In this document: positions 48,843-58,592 of the stretch, one piece after another
Layout: each line of letters opens with the position of its first letter
How positions within the stretch are numbered: position 1 is the first letter of the stretch
DNA from: JAGWBJ01 sp034423015
GTDB taxonomy: Bacteria; Chloroflexota; Dehalococcoidia; Lucifugimonadales; JAGWBF01
Direction of reading: 5' to 3'
Assembly (NCBI GenBank): GCA_034423015.1
Contig: DAOUJG010000036.1
Span: forward strand, 41,340-105,339
Length of the DNA stretch: 64,000 nt
Notes under the pieces: model-generated
Database searches by the model: none
What the model saw: only the letters and a program-made list of their open reading frames with translations
What the model was told of the DNA's origin: nothing
Translations under genes and position numbers: made by a program

Positions 48843-51658
48843 GTCGTAGTCTCCCCAAAAAGAGGCATAACGGCCTGGCGGTCAGGTTGTCTGCTGGGGC
48901 GGCGAGAAGTGCCGTGCTCCTCTACAACGGCGCGCCAGTTTGCAGTGAGCTTATGGAGCGCGGACAATTCTTCTGCGAGCCCATGCTCGGCTGTCGGTCG
49001 AGCTGTCAGCACAGGACCGGACAGTGCTTGTGCAACAAGGCGAAGCTGTTCTAGGTTCGGTCCCGACAGCCTGATGTAATTCTGCAGTTCGTCGGGTCTG
49101 TTCTCAATCAACCAAAGTATTCTGTGGAGCATATCAATAAGCGGCGCGGGCCCACCATTCTTGGACAGCCCAAGCTCTTCATGTGCTCCCCTCTCCGAAT
49201 ACGTTCGGACATAAACATTTGAGCCTCGCTTCTCTACCAGAGTCGGGACGGGGCCTACCAATCCGGATGCTTCGTCCAACTCGATGCTCTGAGGGTAGCA
49301 GAAAACAAAAGCTTCGCCGGCATCGATCTCGGCGACTCCGTACGTAAAGCGCCACAGGATATAGAATCTGGTGACGTGGTCAACCCCTACAACTCCTGAG
49401 CTCTGAAGGTCGAATATCTCCCTAAGCATCGACTCCAACACGGCTCCTTCAACCTCTCGTAGGAAGACCTCCGGAGTCATCTCATCGCCATTTGCGTATT
49501 CTACGTGACGAAATCGCGTGTATGGTTGAAGACCGGCGCCTACAGATGCCATCAGCAAATCCGCGCCACCTAAACCTTTCCCGTTGTTCCACAGGCTGCT
49601 TATCCGCTCATCAGCGATTTGTTGCAGCAATGGTTCAACATCATCTTCATAATTTCCCGACCGCGCTTCCGGCCTGGGCCGCGCGACAAGGAAGATCGAG
49701 GAGCGCAACGCGGCGTCACCTTGATGCGCAGCACGAGACTTGGCCTCCGTCTCAATAGGCCACGCCTCGGTTACTTCGAACCCAGTTTCGCGAAGCGCGT
49801 TGACCAACGTCGCCCAACCAGCTGTGGTTCTATGAGCATAAACGAGTGCTAGAACCCCGTCAGGCTTGAGAACTCGCCGCACTTCGCCAAGAGCCTCGGC
49901 CAAACACCCTTCGAAATACTCGTATGCTGCGTCCTTTGTGCCACCCTGGCGGTACGCCGCAGCGACACACTCTTGACGCTTGGGCGAAAGCTGGGAGGCG
50001 AAGTGCTCCGGGAAGATGTGCTGCAAAGTCGGTTGAAGCCATACGTAGAACGTGTCCGCCAACTCTGAATAAGACTCGTTGTCATAGTATGGTGGATCGG
50101 TGACTACAGCATCAAAGCTGGCATCGGCGAAGTGCCCCATTGCTAGTCTAGTAGCGCTTCCCCTCAACACTGTGGCTGGCTCCCCTGCATCCGACTCGCG
50201 CTCAATAAAGGCAACCACGTAGTCTAGCGCCGACCGCCAACTTCCCGAACTGCCGGCGAATAGGTTCACCTCGGGATAATCCCAGGTCATTGCGAGCCGC
50301 TTCATGGAAGTTGAGCTCTCAATTTTCTCACCCACATTGTTCCAACGTGCCAGAGCGTTGAATCGGTCGGTCATACGGCTCATCAACAAGGAGAGGTAAA
50401 CCGTGATCGCTTCGGCTCGGCCGTTGTCGATCCCGTTCCCCAGCATCTCGCTGTGGGCGATTTGAACCTGCTTTACGAACTCCAGGAGAACAGCCCTTTG
50501 GCGAGGCGTATACGCTTCCCTGAATCGTTCCACCCCGTAAAGATAGCTCTTTCCAGTCGCAAGTCCCGCATTGCCCGTCGGTGGGATTATCGCGTCCATC
50601 GTAACTGCACGAAGTTCCTTTTCCAGTTCTAGGGCGCGTGTCTCGGCAGCGGACTGACGCCTTTCCTCTTCGCCAACCCACGAATCGTCAATGAAATAAA
50701 GCTTTCCGGAACCGAACGGGTTCACACATATGACGCATAGGAGTTGCTGCCCAAAACCCTCACTCGTTCCGTAGTTGCGTACATATTTGGCGGCGACAGC
50801 AGACCCGCAGCACAAGCACTTGGTAGCTGTGCCTCGCATACCATCAGCAGGGTCGAACCCTAGTTCGTTTACCGTAGAGCCCTGCACGACAGTAAACTCC
50901 ACTCGCCCTTCCCGTGGATGAGGAATCGGCCGCAGGGCTACATAGCCTGAGTCCTTTTTTCGCAGCCATGTTTGGCGGTAAAGTGGCACTACTGCTCTGC
51001 ATTGCGGATTAGGGCATCGGACGGTTCTGGCCCAAAGGAAGGCAAACGGGGTCAGTGTCCCAGGTGCCTCTTTCATCCCATCGAATCGAAGACGGGTCTC
51101 TACATCGGGATAGAGGTCCTGAGGAATAGGAATCTCGGGATAAAAATCCGCAGTATCGATGCGAACGCGCTCGGCCACCAGTTCAGCCCACTGTCGCACA
51201 TCTTCAGCGAGGGATCGCCCGTACCGTTGCGGATACTCGCAAGTAGCTTTCAGGATCAGAAACGCGACCGGGTTTAGGTCGACCGCGTAGGAGTCGCATC
51301 CCAGACGGAGGGCTTCCAGGGGGATTGCACCCCCACCGGCGAAACAGTCCAAGATTCGTGGCGTTGATCCTCGGCTATCGCTGATTCGTTTGCGAGCCTG
51401 TTTCAGTACTTTTGGTGATGCCCCCCACTGACACAACTCTTTCAAGAAGCCATCTTGTTGGTTGCGTTCCTCTGCTGATGTCGGGGCATCGACCAAGGCG
51501 GAGTAAAGCGCTGCCCGGCAAGCAACTAGTGGCCGGCGTGCTCGCCACGGGTGTAGGGTCGAAATGTGTCCCTTCGTCCTCGGCTCTCCCGACGCTTCCG
51601 AGCTCAGCCAACCCACCGGGAGATAGTCTTCGATCAGACGTCGATCCCCAGTTTTCAC
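48839..51658 (-). CDS. DUF1156 zinc-ribbon adenine-specific DNA methylase
   Basis: A 939-residue N6-adenine-type methyltransferase (COG1743). N-terminal DUF1156 (LPVGWLSSEASGEPRTKGHISTLHPWRARRPLVACRA), SAM-binding motif I ILDCFAGGGAIPLEALRLGC (104-123), zinc ribbon cysteines (C215/C220, C281/C284 and C308/C311 pairs), and the catalytic TDPPYYDNESY (DPPY 521-524). GTG at 51658 overlaps the helicase stop by 4 bp. It presumably modifies the host DNA for self-recognition, while the helicase and ATPase attack unmodified invading DNA; this role is inferred from the family context. Confidence 0.9.
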   Translation of the reverse strand: MKTGDRRLIEDYLPVGWLSSEASGEPRTKGHISTLHPWRARRPLVACRAALYSALVDAPTSAEERNQQDGFLKELCQWGASPKVLKQARKRISDSRGSTPRILDCFAGGGAIPLEALRLGCDSYAVDLNPVAFLILKATCEYPQRYGRSLAEDVRQWAELVAERVRIDTADFYPEIPIPQDLYPDVETRLRFDGMKEAPGTLTPFAFLWARTVRCPNPQCRAVVPLYRQTWLRKKDSGYVALRPIPHPREGRVEFTVVQGSTVNELGFDPADGMRGTATKCLCCGSAVAAKYVRNYGTSEGFGQQLLCVICVNPFGSGKLYFIDDSWVGEEERRQSAAETRALELEKELRAVTMDAIIPPTGNAGLATGKSYLYGVERFREAYTPRQRAVLLEFVKQVQIAHSEMLGNGIDNGRAEAITVYLSLLMSRMTDRFNALARWNNVGEKIESSTSMKRLAMTWDYPEVNLFAGSSGSWRSALDYVVAFIERESDAGEPATVLRGSATRLAMGHFADASFDAVVTDPPYYDNESYSELADTFYVWLQPTLQHIFPEHFASQLSPKRQECVAAAYRQGGTKDAAYEYFEGCLAEALGEVRRVLKPDGVLALVYAHRTTAGWATLVNALRETGFEVTEAWPIETEAKSRAAHQGDAALRSSIFLVARPRPEARSGNYEDDVEPLLQQIADERISSLWNNGKGLGGADLLMASVGAGLQPYTRFRHVEYANGDEMTPEVFLREVEGAVLESMLREIFDLQSSGVVGVDHVTRFYILWRFTYGVAEIDAGEAFVFCYPQSIELDEASGLVGPVPTLVEKRGSNVYVRTYSERGAHEELGLSKNGGPAPLIDMLHRILWLIENRPDELQNYIRLSGPNLEQLRLVAQALSGPVLTARPTAEHGLAEELSALHKLTANWRAVVEEHGTSRRPSRQPDRQAVMPLFGETTT

Positions 51659-54600
51659 AGTGACTCCTCACGCTGCTCGCGCGCAGCTTGCTCAACGGCA
51701 CTTGCAGGAACGTCGTAGTGGCGGGTGGCCACGACCTCCTGCTTGACGTGGTCGAGTTTGCTAGCTGGGTTTCTTACCATCAAAGGCGTAGTATCGGGGT
51801 TTTTCAGAGGGTCCCAAACCACGTACAGCCAGTAAGTGTCGCCCAACTGCTGAGCCTTATACCATTCATTTGTGGTGAGCCGGATCGGCTGTCCGCGCCT
51901 GCGGCCTTTGACCTCGATCCGACGCACCCCGGCCACGGGGTCTCGGTAGCCTGTTTGAGCATCAGGCCCGGCCAAACTCCGGACATCGAATCCGATCTTG
52001 AGGTGTCCGACACGTTCGCACTCCCGTCCGTTGGCCTCCTCGTAGGCTACTACGATGTCTTCGGCGGCAATCTCAACGCGCCGCTTCAACTCAGAATCCC
52101 CGTCCTCCGTAAGCCCCGGAAAATGATCCGCAACCGTGTCCGATGGCAACACAAAGCAGCTTGCAATGTGGCGCGCCGGACCATGCCGAGCGACGCGAAG
52201 CCGGTCCATACCGTCAAGACGTGCTTTCTGTGTTCGCTCGAGGTCCACCAGATCCTGTTCAGCTCGTTGGCGCGCAAGGGCCACTTCCGGCTCATCAGGC
52301 TCACGGACGCGAAGGCCCATAATCCGGTCTTGCGCGGCGCGTATGCGCGCGTCGAAGGACCTAAGAAGGTAGTCACGTGCCGTGTCTGCATACCGCCCGC
52401 GCTCTCCCTGGGCATTCAATCTCCGCTCCATTTGAATCGTGGTCTTCACGTAGTCGCTTATTGGCACTTGGTCGACGACTGGCAGGGTTTCGGGTGGACA
52501 CGGATGAGACGGCAGGTCGATAAGGGCGTCGGCTGGAACGACACTATAACGACCGGATTCTCCCAAAGATTCACCAACCTCTTCCCTCACGGCTACGAGT
52601 TCGCCGTGAATGGTGGTTGTATCACCCCTTGTGGTCTGACCCCTAACACTAATCTCGTAAAAGTGAATCCAATAAGCCGTCTCTGCCAAAGAGTCGACGT
52701 AGACTCCTGTCTGGGCTGGTATGTCGTGAAGAATTTCCCTGAGTCTTTCGTCGACCGTACCGTAGAGGGGGTGCCCCGGGCCTAACAGTGTGGCATCAAG
52801 ATGGCGGTCCTGTTCCAAATGCTCTTTGTAGAGGGTTAGTTTGCGATAGCTGATATCCGGTTTTCCGAGACGGCGGACGGCCGCAAGCCGCTCTGACCGA
52901 AGGTCTGCGAGCACGTGCTCAATCCGCCAGAGTCCGTCCGCCCTCGACTCCACTCGAAGCCCCACCAGGTTAGCTGCCGCCAGAAAGTGCGCCTCTACGT
53001 AACGGGGCATGAGCCTACGTTCTTCTGCCTCAACGTTGGCCCGTGCGAAAGAAGAGAAGTCCACGTGCCCTCGCGCGAGAGCAATGCCAGTGGCGTCTTC
53101 GTAGTGAGCAAGAAGTTCCGGGTCGATCCTTTCTATCGCTTCAAGATAATCGTCCAGGCGCCTAGGCTCGTAAGCCACTTCCCGTAGCATTTCCGGCAAA
53201 TTGACCCGGTTTAGGGAGAGCACTTCGCCAACCACATCAAAAACCCGGTCTCCGAGCGCATCCCTCATGCGATCCATTTTGCTCAAGAGACGTTCCAGTA
53301 TGCGTCCTTCGATAATTGGCTCGCCATCCTCCGATGAAGTGGCAACAAAGTTGAACGCATAAACATCACGTGTTTGTCCGATTCGATGGATTCGCCCAAG
53401 ACGCTGCTCAAGCCGGGTCGGGTTCCACGGCAGGTCGTAGTTGATCATCAGGTGGCAAAACTGGAGGTTGATGCCCTCCCCGGCAGCCTCGGTCGCCACA
53501 CATATCTGACTCCCCGTGCGGAAATGCTCCTGGGCTTGCTTACGCTCATGCGGATTCATTCCGCCGTGGATCGCACATGTCGAGTATCCCCACTCTTCCA
53601 ACTGCTCGCGGAGGTAGTTAAGGGTGTCGCGGTGCTCGGTGAAAATGAGGAGCTTCCCCCGCCCATCCTGCAACTCATCGAACTCTGATCGCTGCAAGCA
53701 CTCTCGAAGAGACATCAACTTAGAATCCCGTCCGCCTTCGCGAACCCGGCCAACTCGAGATACCAGGTCCCTCAATGCAGCGAGTTCAGTACGGAGTTGG
53801 TCCAACTCGACAGCGGCAGTTGACTGGTCAATAAGCTCGTCTCGGGTGGCGTCGTCGAGGTCGTCCTCATCCTGCTCGGTGTCCATAAATCGACCCTGTA
53901 TTTGTGCAAGTCTCCTTGACAGTTGGGAAGGCGGAAGCCCTTCCAGATCTCTGAGAAGGTCGTCCAGTCTATTTTGGCGGCGACAAAGAGACTCGTGGAT
54001 CGCTTGAGTTGAGCTTGCCAACCGACGCTGAAACACTGTTCGAGCTAGGGCAACGCTGTTCTTGCGCCTTCCTGTTGTTTGAGGCAAGTATTCGTTAATG
54101 TAAGAGGTTACCGCCTTGTAAATGTAATACTCCTCCGGGCTGAGGTTGAAACTGACAGTTTGCACGTGTCGGTCCGGGAATAGCCGTCGACCGTACATGT
54201 CCTTCAGATCTTCTTTCAATCGCCTGAGGGACCAAGGACAGTCCTCCCCGAGCCGGAGGATTTCCCGCCTGATTTGTCCCGCGGCTTCGCCGAACCGGTG
54301 AGGCTCCGGGAAAAGGTCTGGGTCAAGTAGCCGTACGAAGTGGGCAAACCGGTCTTCGTCGCCGTGGTGAGGGGTCGCCGTCAAGAGAAGTAGGTTGTCG
54401 CAGTTCTCTGAAAGCCTCTCTGCGAGTTGGTACCGCTTTGTTCGCTCGATCTCATCTCCGCGATTGGTGGAGCGTCTCGTGTAGGCGCTACACTTGTGGG
54501 CTTCATCGATAATGATGAGATCCCACTGTTGCTGCCACACGCGTTCTCGGACATCATCTTGTTTAGCGTAGTCTATCGAGGAAATGACCTGAGATTCCCT

Positions 54601-55200
54601 TTCCCACAGATTAAGCAACTGATGTTGGTCGTTCGCTGAGCGGACCAATTGGAAAGGCTCATCGAAGAAACGCAGCAGCTCATCTTGCCACTGAATGGTC
54701 AACGGAGCCGGGGCTAGAATCAGGCATCGATCGATGGCTTCTCGGAGCTTGAGTTCCTTGATGAGGAGACCAGCCATGATCGTCTTTCCAGCGCCGGGGT
54801 CGTCCGCCAGCAAAAAGCGAAGTCGAGGTTGCGGTAGCATCCTCAAATACACAGCTTCGATTTGATGGGGCAGAGTGCGGATGCCAGAGAGGCTCACCGC
54901 GAATTGGCGGTCGTATGCGTAGGCAAGACGAATCCTGGTAGATTCGACCAGTAGGCGTAGCTTCTCTGGGTCAACAGGCTGCGCCGCCACTTTTGCATCT
55001 GTAGCGAAGATTTGAGAAGCTTCCTCGTTAGAGATGATGGCTTCCTCCAGTCCGCCGTCGGGCAACCTTACTCGGCACTCATAACCAGAAGAGCCATCCG
55101 TACCGAGTGGTCTCGCATCTTCCAGGAAGACCGGAACGTCAAAGTGTCCTCGGAGCGACACTAGCTGTCCAATCCGAGCCAATAAGCGACTGTCAACCAT
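51655..55200 (-). CDS. SNF2-type helicase with C-terminal DUF3883 domain
   Basis: A 1181-residue SNF2/superfamily 2 helicase, first gene of the defence operon. Walker A FLLADDPGAGKTIMAG (133-144), IIIDEAHKC (DEAH 232-235), LLLTATPHHGDEDRF (TAT), LLIFTEHRDTLNYLREQL and RLEQRLGRIHRIGQ (motif VI). The C-terminal part has HIASCFVLPSD and VRRIEVKGRRRGQPIRLTTNEWYKAQ, the DUF3883 (PD-(D/E)XK-like) domain often found in defence proteins. The ATG at 55200 is chosen; an in-frame TTG/GTG further upstream (to 55254) adds unsupported residues. The -10-like element at 55381-55386 is the only clear promoter signal. Confidence 0.88.
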   Translation of the reverse strand: MVDSRLLARIGQLVSLRGHFDVPVFLEDARPLGTDGSSGYECRVRLPDGGLEEAIISNEEASQIFATDAKVAAQPVDPEKLRLLVESTRIRLAYAYDRQFAVSLSGIRTLPHQIEAVYLRMLPQPRLRFLLADDPGAGKTIMAGLLIKELKLREAIDRCLILAPAPLTIQWQDELLRFFDEPFQLVRSANDQHQLLNLWERESQVISSIDYAKQDDVRERVWQQQWDLIIIDEAHKCSAYTRRSTNRGDEIERTKRYQLAERLSENCDNLLLLTATPHHGDEDRFAHFVRLLDPDLFPEPHRFGEAAGQIRREILRLGEDCPWSLRRLKEDLKDMYGRRLFPDRHVQTVSFNLSPEEYYIYKAVTSYINEYLPQTTGRRKNSVALARTVFQRRLASSTQAIHESLCRRQNRLDDLLRDLEGLPPSQLSRRLAQIQGRFMDTEQDEDDLDDATRDELIDQSTAAVELDQLRTELAALRDLVSRVGRVREGGRDSKLMSLRECLQRSEFDELQDGRGKLLIFTEHRDTLNYLREQLEEWGYSTCAIHGGMNPHERKQAQEHFRTGSQICVATEAAGEGINLQFCHLMINYDLPWNPTRLEQRLGRIHRIGQTRDVYAFNFVATSSEDGEPIIEGRILERLLSKMDRMRDALGDRVFDVVGEVLSLNRVNLPEMLREVAYEPRRLDDYLEAIERIDPELLAHYEDATGIALARGHVDFSSFARANVEAEERRLMPRYVEAHFLAAANLVGLRVESRADGLWRIEHVLADLRSERLAAVRRLGKPDISYRKLTLYKEHLEQDRHLDATLLGPGHPLYGTVDERLREILHDIPAQTGVYVDSLAETAYWIHFYEISVRGQTTRGDTTTIHGELVAVREEVGESLGESGRYSVVPADALIDLPSHPCPPETLPVVDQVPISDYVKTTIQMERRLNAQGERGRYADTARDYLLRSFDARIRAAQDRIMGLRVREPDEPEVALARQRAEQDLVDLERTQKARLDGMDRLRVARHGPARHIASCFVLPSDTVADHFPGLTEDGDSELKRRVEIAAEDIVVAYEEANGRECERVGHLKIGFDVRSLAGPDAQTGYRDPVAGVRRIEVKGRRRGQPIRLTTNEWYKAQQLGDTYWLYVVWDPLKNPDTTPLMVRNPASKLDHVKQEVVATRHYDVPASAVEQAAREQREESL

Positions 55201-55589
55201 CGATACTGAGTTCCCTGTCCGACATCTTAGCCGGTGGATTGCTCTTGAAGTCATCCAAGCCGTTGCTCTCTACCCAGGATTGAGGTGGGAGAGTTTGAAG
55301 CGAATCAGCCGTCCAGACCCAGCCTTCCTCAGAAGCCATAACAATCTATCCCTGTCCAAAAGAGTCAACAAATCACTACCATTATAGACCAATATCGTTC
55401 TGGTCGGTGATTCCAGGATCTCTGTGGAGACACAGCTAAACTTGGTCGTGCTCTACATTATTCCGTGAGCCTTTTCCAAAGTGTGAGGTGGACCCTGTTA
55501 TCCGGAGAGGTCAGGGCGGACTTAAGTGAGACTCCCTGCGCTCGTGCCAGTAGTTCTCCTCCTGTACCGGGTGAGCACCTCCTTCCTCA
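55201..55589. other. Upstream region of the defence operon
   Basis: 389 bp between the helicase start and the transposase remnant. It holds the promoter-like signals at 55381-55405 and no supported gene. The sequence is markedly AT-richer than the core genome to either side. Confidence 0.5.
55381..55405 (-). promoter_or_regulatory. TATAAT element with adjacent GACCA(N9)TGGTC palindrome
   Basis: On the minus strand a perfect TATAAT sits at 55386-55381, with an inverted repeat GACCA (55387-55391) and TGGTC (55401-55405) over the region just upstream where the -35 element would be. The -35 hexamer is weak, which fits a promoter that is controlled by a bound protein. It would give a leader of about 175 bases before the helicase ATG at 55200. 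Confidence 0.5.
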
Positions 55590-56030
55590 GCCTCCTCTTC
55601 CACGACTTCCTGCTCCCCATGGAACAGCTCGGCCGGGGTCCGGTAGCCCAGAGCCTACCCCCGGCCACGACCGGGGGGCCTGATGGGGCCTCAGGTCATT
55701 GTAGAACCGGAAGTAGTCCTCCAGCCCCCTCTGCGCCTCGAGGACGCTGGCGTAGGCCTTCAGGTACACACCCCCTCGTACTTCACTGTCCTCCACAGCC
55801 GCTCCACGAAGATGTTGTCGGAGTACCGCCCCTTCCCGTCCATGCCGATCCTCACACCGCGGTCCACCAGGACCTGCGTGAACTCCCAACTGGTGAACTG
55901 GCTTCCCTGGTCGGTGTTGAACACCTCCGGCTGGCCCTTGCCCAGGGCCTCCTCCAGCGCCCCAGCGCAAGAGCCGGCGTCCAGGGTGTTGGACAGTCGC
56001 CAAGATTCCGGCTCCACCTCACTACAGGGG
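55590..56030 (-). pseudogene. IS3-family transposase remnant (rve integrase core)
   Basis: The minus strand encodes the C-terminal half of an IS3-type transposase in three frames: first frame EVFNTDQGSQFTSWEFTQVL and KGRYSDNIFVERLWRTVKYEGV (D-x-G-S-Q-F-T and the DNIFVERLWRTVK signature with the catalytic D and E), second frame AYASVLEAQRGLEDYFRFYNDLRPHQAPR, third frame ALGYRTPAELF. At least two frameshifts and loss of the N-terminal half make it non-functional. It lies between two defence gene clusters, consistent with insertion-driven assembly of the island. Confidence 0.8.
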
Positions 56031-56474
56031 TGTCGGGATGTACCGAATTGCAGTAGAATGAACGAAAGAGGGAAGGGTTCGTCTCAAGTGCTTGACCGAT
56101 GAAACCTGAAGATGGGCCGGGGGCCTGATTCCGTCCACTTGGCCTGTTGCATCTATGCGAACCCTATGGGACCTCAGACATGGCGGAACAGGCGCAGATC
56201 AAGCGAGAGCAGGTCGCCTTTGGGACCGTCGGCGGCCGGTATCCAGGCCAGTTAACCCTGCAAGCGTAGGGCGTCTAGTGGCCCGGGGCGGTGTCGCTGG
56301 GGGGAGTGGGCCCATCATGCCTTTCTCCACTGAATCAATATCGACGCAACCACATAAACAGCCAATCCCACGCTAGCCGAGACAAGCCATGTGCCAATGG
56401 TTAGCGCATGGCGAAAGCATCAGTATACGAATGATGCCCATAGGACAAGGATCACCCTGAGGGGAATTTGTTCC
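56031..56474. other. Intergenic region between the transposase remnant and the ParB-like gene
   Basis: 444 bp with no supported gene. One minus-strand piece near 56310-56390 could encode a hydrophobic peptide (WLVSASVGLAVYVVASILI) but has no start codon. A ribosome-binding site GAGGGGAA precedes the ParB-like ATG. No clear promoter hexamers were found. Confidence 0.45.
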
Positions 56475-57632
56475 ATGCAGGACTATTCAGACACCCAAGG
56501 GAAACTAGCGGACATAGTTGTTGTGAATCTGTTCTTGGATGAACAGAATCCGCGGCTCGGCTCCCACAATGCGAAGACTCAACAAGAAATTCTGGAGATC
56601 TTGGTGCGTGAGATGAGCGTGGACGAAGTAGCTCTCTCCATTGCAGAGAACGGTTTCTACGCGGCGGAGCGCCTGTTAGTGATTGATCGGGACCCTGGGC
56701 CTCCTAGGACGTATACTGTAGTTGAGGGGAATCGGCGTCTCGCTGCCGTGCAGATATTGCTAGACAACCGGAAGCGGCGCAAGACACGAACAAGTGATCT
56801 GCCCGTTGTTTCCGCTGAGCGTCGCCGGCAGTTGCAGACCTTGCCAGTTTCCATCTTCCCCAGCCGGAAGCAACTGTGGCCCTTTCTCGGTTTCAAGCAC
56901 GTCAATGGACCAAGAGAATGGGATGCCTATGCAAAGGCCGAATATGTGGCCAGAGTGCATGAGACTTACGGCGTAGCTATAGACGAGATCAGCAGACGTA
57001 TCGGAGACCGATTCTCCACTGTTCAGCGCATTTACCTTGGGTTCCGTCTGGTACGCCAAGCTGAAGTTGCTGGAGTCTTTGATCGTACTGATCGTTTCAA
57101 CGAAAGGCGCTTCTACTTCTCACATCTCTACACGGCTGCCGACCAGAAGCCCTTCAGAGACTTCTTAGGCATCAATCAGGAAAACGTTGACTTGAGTGCG
57201 CCAGTACCGAAAGGCTCGCTTGACCAGCTTGGCGAGTTACTGCTTTGGATCTACGGTAGCCGATCACGCGGACAGGAGCCGATAGTAAGGAGGCAAAACC
57301 CGGACCTCAATCTTCTTCGTACTGCTATTGCTGACAAGGATGCCGTCGCGTCCATCCGACAGGGAGGCGATCTCAGTAGAGCCTCAGAAATCGCGAGGGG
57401 CGATGATGTCGTGTTCCGTGAGCTTCTGGTTAAGGCTAAGGACAGTCTGCTCAATGTAGGGAAATTTGTGCCTTTAGGTTACCACGGAGAGGAGGATCTG
57501 CTTGACACCGCTCGAGAAATCAATCACCTAGGCGAGGATCTGTACGAGCGCATGAGCAGTATCAACAGAAGGCCAGTCAGCGAACGGCCGCTGCGCCGCG
57601 CTGGACGTGGCACGTCGATAAGTCGGCCTTAG
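56475..57632 (+). CDS. ParB-like (ParB/Srx fold) N-terminal domain protein
   Basis: A 385-residue protein with a ParB/sulfiredoxin-like N-terminal domain: VVNLFLDEQNPR, VRSVDEVALSIAENGFYAAERLLVI-type region, and TYTVVEGNRRLAAVQIL (EGNRR at 84-88, the nucleotide-binding GxRR-type motif). The rest is helical, including a possible HTH part (DEISRRIGDRFSTVQRIYLGFRL). Such proteins appear in defence loci as nucleotide-dependent or nicking factors as well as in plasmid partition. It starts at ATG 56475 and is followed 17 bp later by a putative nuclease, then a convergent Dam-like methylase; together a plausible modification-based module. No ParA gene is adjacent, which argues against partition. Confidence 0.75.
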   Translation: MQDYSDTQGKLADIVVVNLFLDEQNPRLGSHNAKTQQEILEILVREMSVDEVALSIAENGFYAAERLLVIDRDPGPPRTYTVVEGNRRLAAVQILLDNRKRRKTRTSDLPVVSAERRRQLQTLPVSIFPSRKQLWPFLGFKHVNGPREWDAYAKAEYVARVHETYGVAIDEISRRIGDRFSTVQRIYLGFRLVRQAEVAGVFDRTDRFNERRFYFSHLYTAADQKPFRDFLGINQENVDLSAPVPKGSLDQLGELLLWIYGSRSRGQEPIVRRQNPDLNLLRTAIADKDAVASIRQGGDLSRASEIARGDDVVFRELLVKAKDSLLNVGKFVPLGYHGEEDLLDTAREINHLGEDLYERMSSINRRPVSERPLRRAGRGTSISRP

Positions 57633-57649
57633 AACAGATCACAGAGACA

Positions 57650-58564
57650 ATGCTTTCCTTGCCATCAATAACCCAAGGGCCACTAGAGTTGGCCGACTGG
57701 CTCGAGATGAACGTGTTGCTAGGCAAGGCCGGCCAGGCTAGTCTGGATAATCTGCGGGCTGCACTTAAGGCGGGAACATTGGGCCAAAGCCTCAACGCCT
57801 CCCGGGAAGAGCAAACTGTCCAGTTGGAGGATACGTTAGCCTGCGTCAGACGTGAACTTGCCTGCCGAGCTTCCTTAGCGGGCCAAGCATATCCTTTTAG
57901 GTTGCGAAGTAGTTCGCTTGAGCGCGTAACCCGGAACAACAGCCGGTTTTCCACTTACACTTTCTGTCTCATGCTTTCCTACATACCCTGGGAAAAGCGG
58001 AGGGTAACAGGACACTTCCCCGAAAGGACCTTTGAGGAGCTCTCCTGTTTGGTCGCGAAGCAGTATTTGGGTGGCGATAGCCTCCGGTTCGCATGGCCAC
58101 GCGTCACGTCCCAGTTGCCCAGCCAATTCGAACAGGCGGTAAACGAGCTTTGTAAGCGTATCGGGGAGGGAGACGGATATCGCGCCGCTGATGCGTTAGA
58201 CTCAGAGAAAGATGGGGGGTTGGACGTCGTAGCATGGAGGACCATCGACCCAAGGCCTGGCAAGCTTGTGCTATTTGGCGCCTGTGCTACAGGGGGTGAC
58301 TGGGAAGACAAGCTCCAAGAGTTGCAGCCGGGCGATTTCTGTAAGACCTATTTCAAGGGAACTGTGCCGCTAAAGCCTGCAAAAGCGTTTTTCACGCCGA
58401 GAGTCGTACCTCCAAACCGCTGGCGAAATTATTCTAACAAGGCGGGATTGATTTTTGATCGTTGCAGAGTCAGCGCTCTAGCGCCAGAACTGCCATCCAT
58501 AAAACGGCACGGGGACGTCCAAGAGTGGATAAAGATAGCGATAGAGCGTACCAGCGAAGATTAA
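57650..58564 (+). CDS. Putative PD-(D/E)XK-type nuclease
   Basis: A 304-residue protein. Its C-terminal half has SEKDGGLDVVAWRTIDPRPGKLVLFGACATGGDWEDKL (about 185-222), which fits the DxxxD ... (x)xK arrangement of restriction-endonuclease-like folds: acidic residues before and within GGLDVVAW and a basic residue on the following strand. The N-terminal half is helical. It starts 17 bp after the ParB-like gene, same strand, and is convergent with the D12 methylase gene (28 bp gap). Assignment as a restriction nuclease is inference from this pattern and the methylase next to it; no close family name is recognised. Confidence 0.6.
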   Translation: MLSLPSITQGPLELADWLEMNVLLGKAGQASLDNLRAALKAGTLGQSLNASREEQTVQLEDTLACVRRELACRASLAGQAYPFRLRSSSLERVTRNNSRFSTYTFCLMLSYIPWEKRRVTGHFPERTFEELSCLVAKQYLGGDSLRFAWPRVTSQLPSQFEQAVNELCKRIGEGDGYRAADALDSEKDGGLDVVAWRTIDPRPGKLVLFGACATGGDWEDKLQELQPGDFCKTYFKGTVPLKPAKAFFTPRVVPPNRWRNYSNKAGLIFDRCRVSALAPELPSIKRHGDVQEWIKIAIERTSED

Positions 58565-58592
58565 GATTGGTGAGGGAGTGATGACGCCTGAT

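Noticed and set aside
44617..55200. Assignment of the helicase/methylase/ATPase set to DISARM or BREX
   Set aside because: No DrmA/DrmB (DUF1998), PglZ, BrxC or PLD genes are present; the DUF499/DUF1156 pair points to a different predicted system.
56300..56390. Minus-strand hydrophobic peptide ending WLVSASVGLAVYVVASILIQWRKA
   Set aside because: It looks like a membrane segment but has no start codon and a TGA just upstream; treated as a possible decayed end of a gene.
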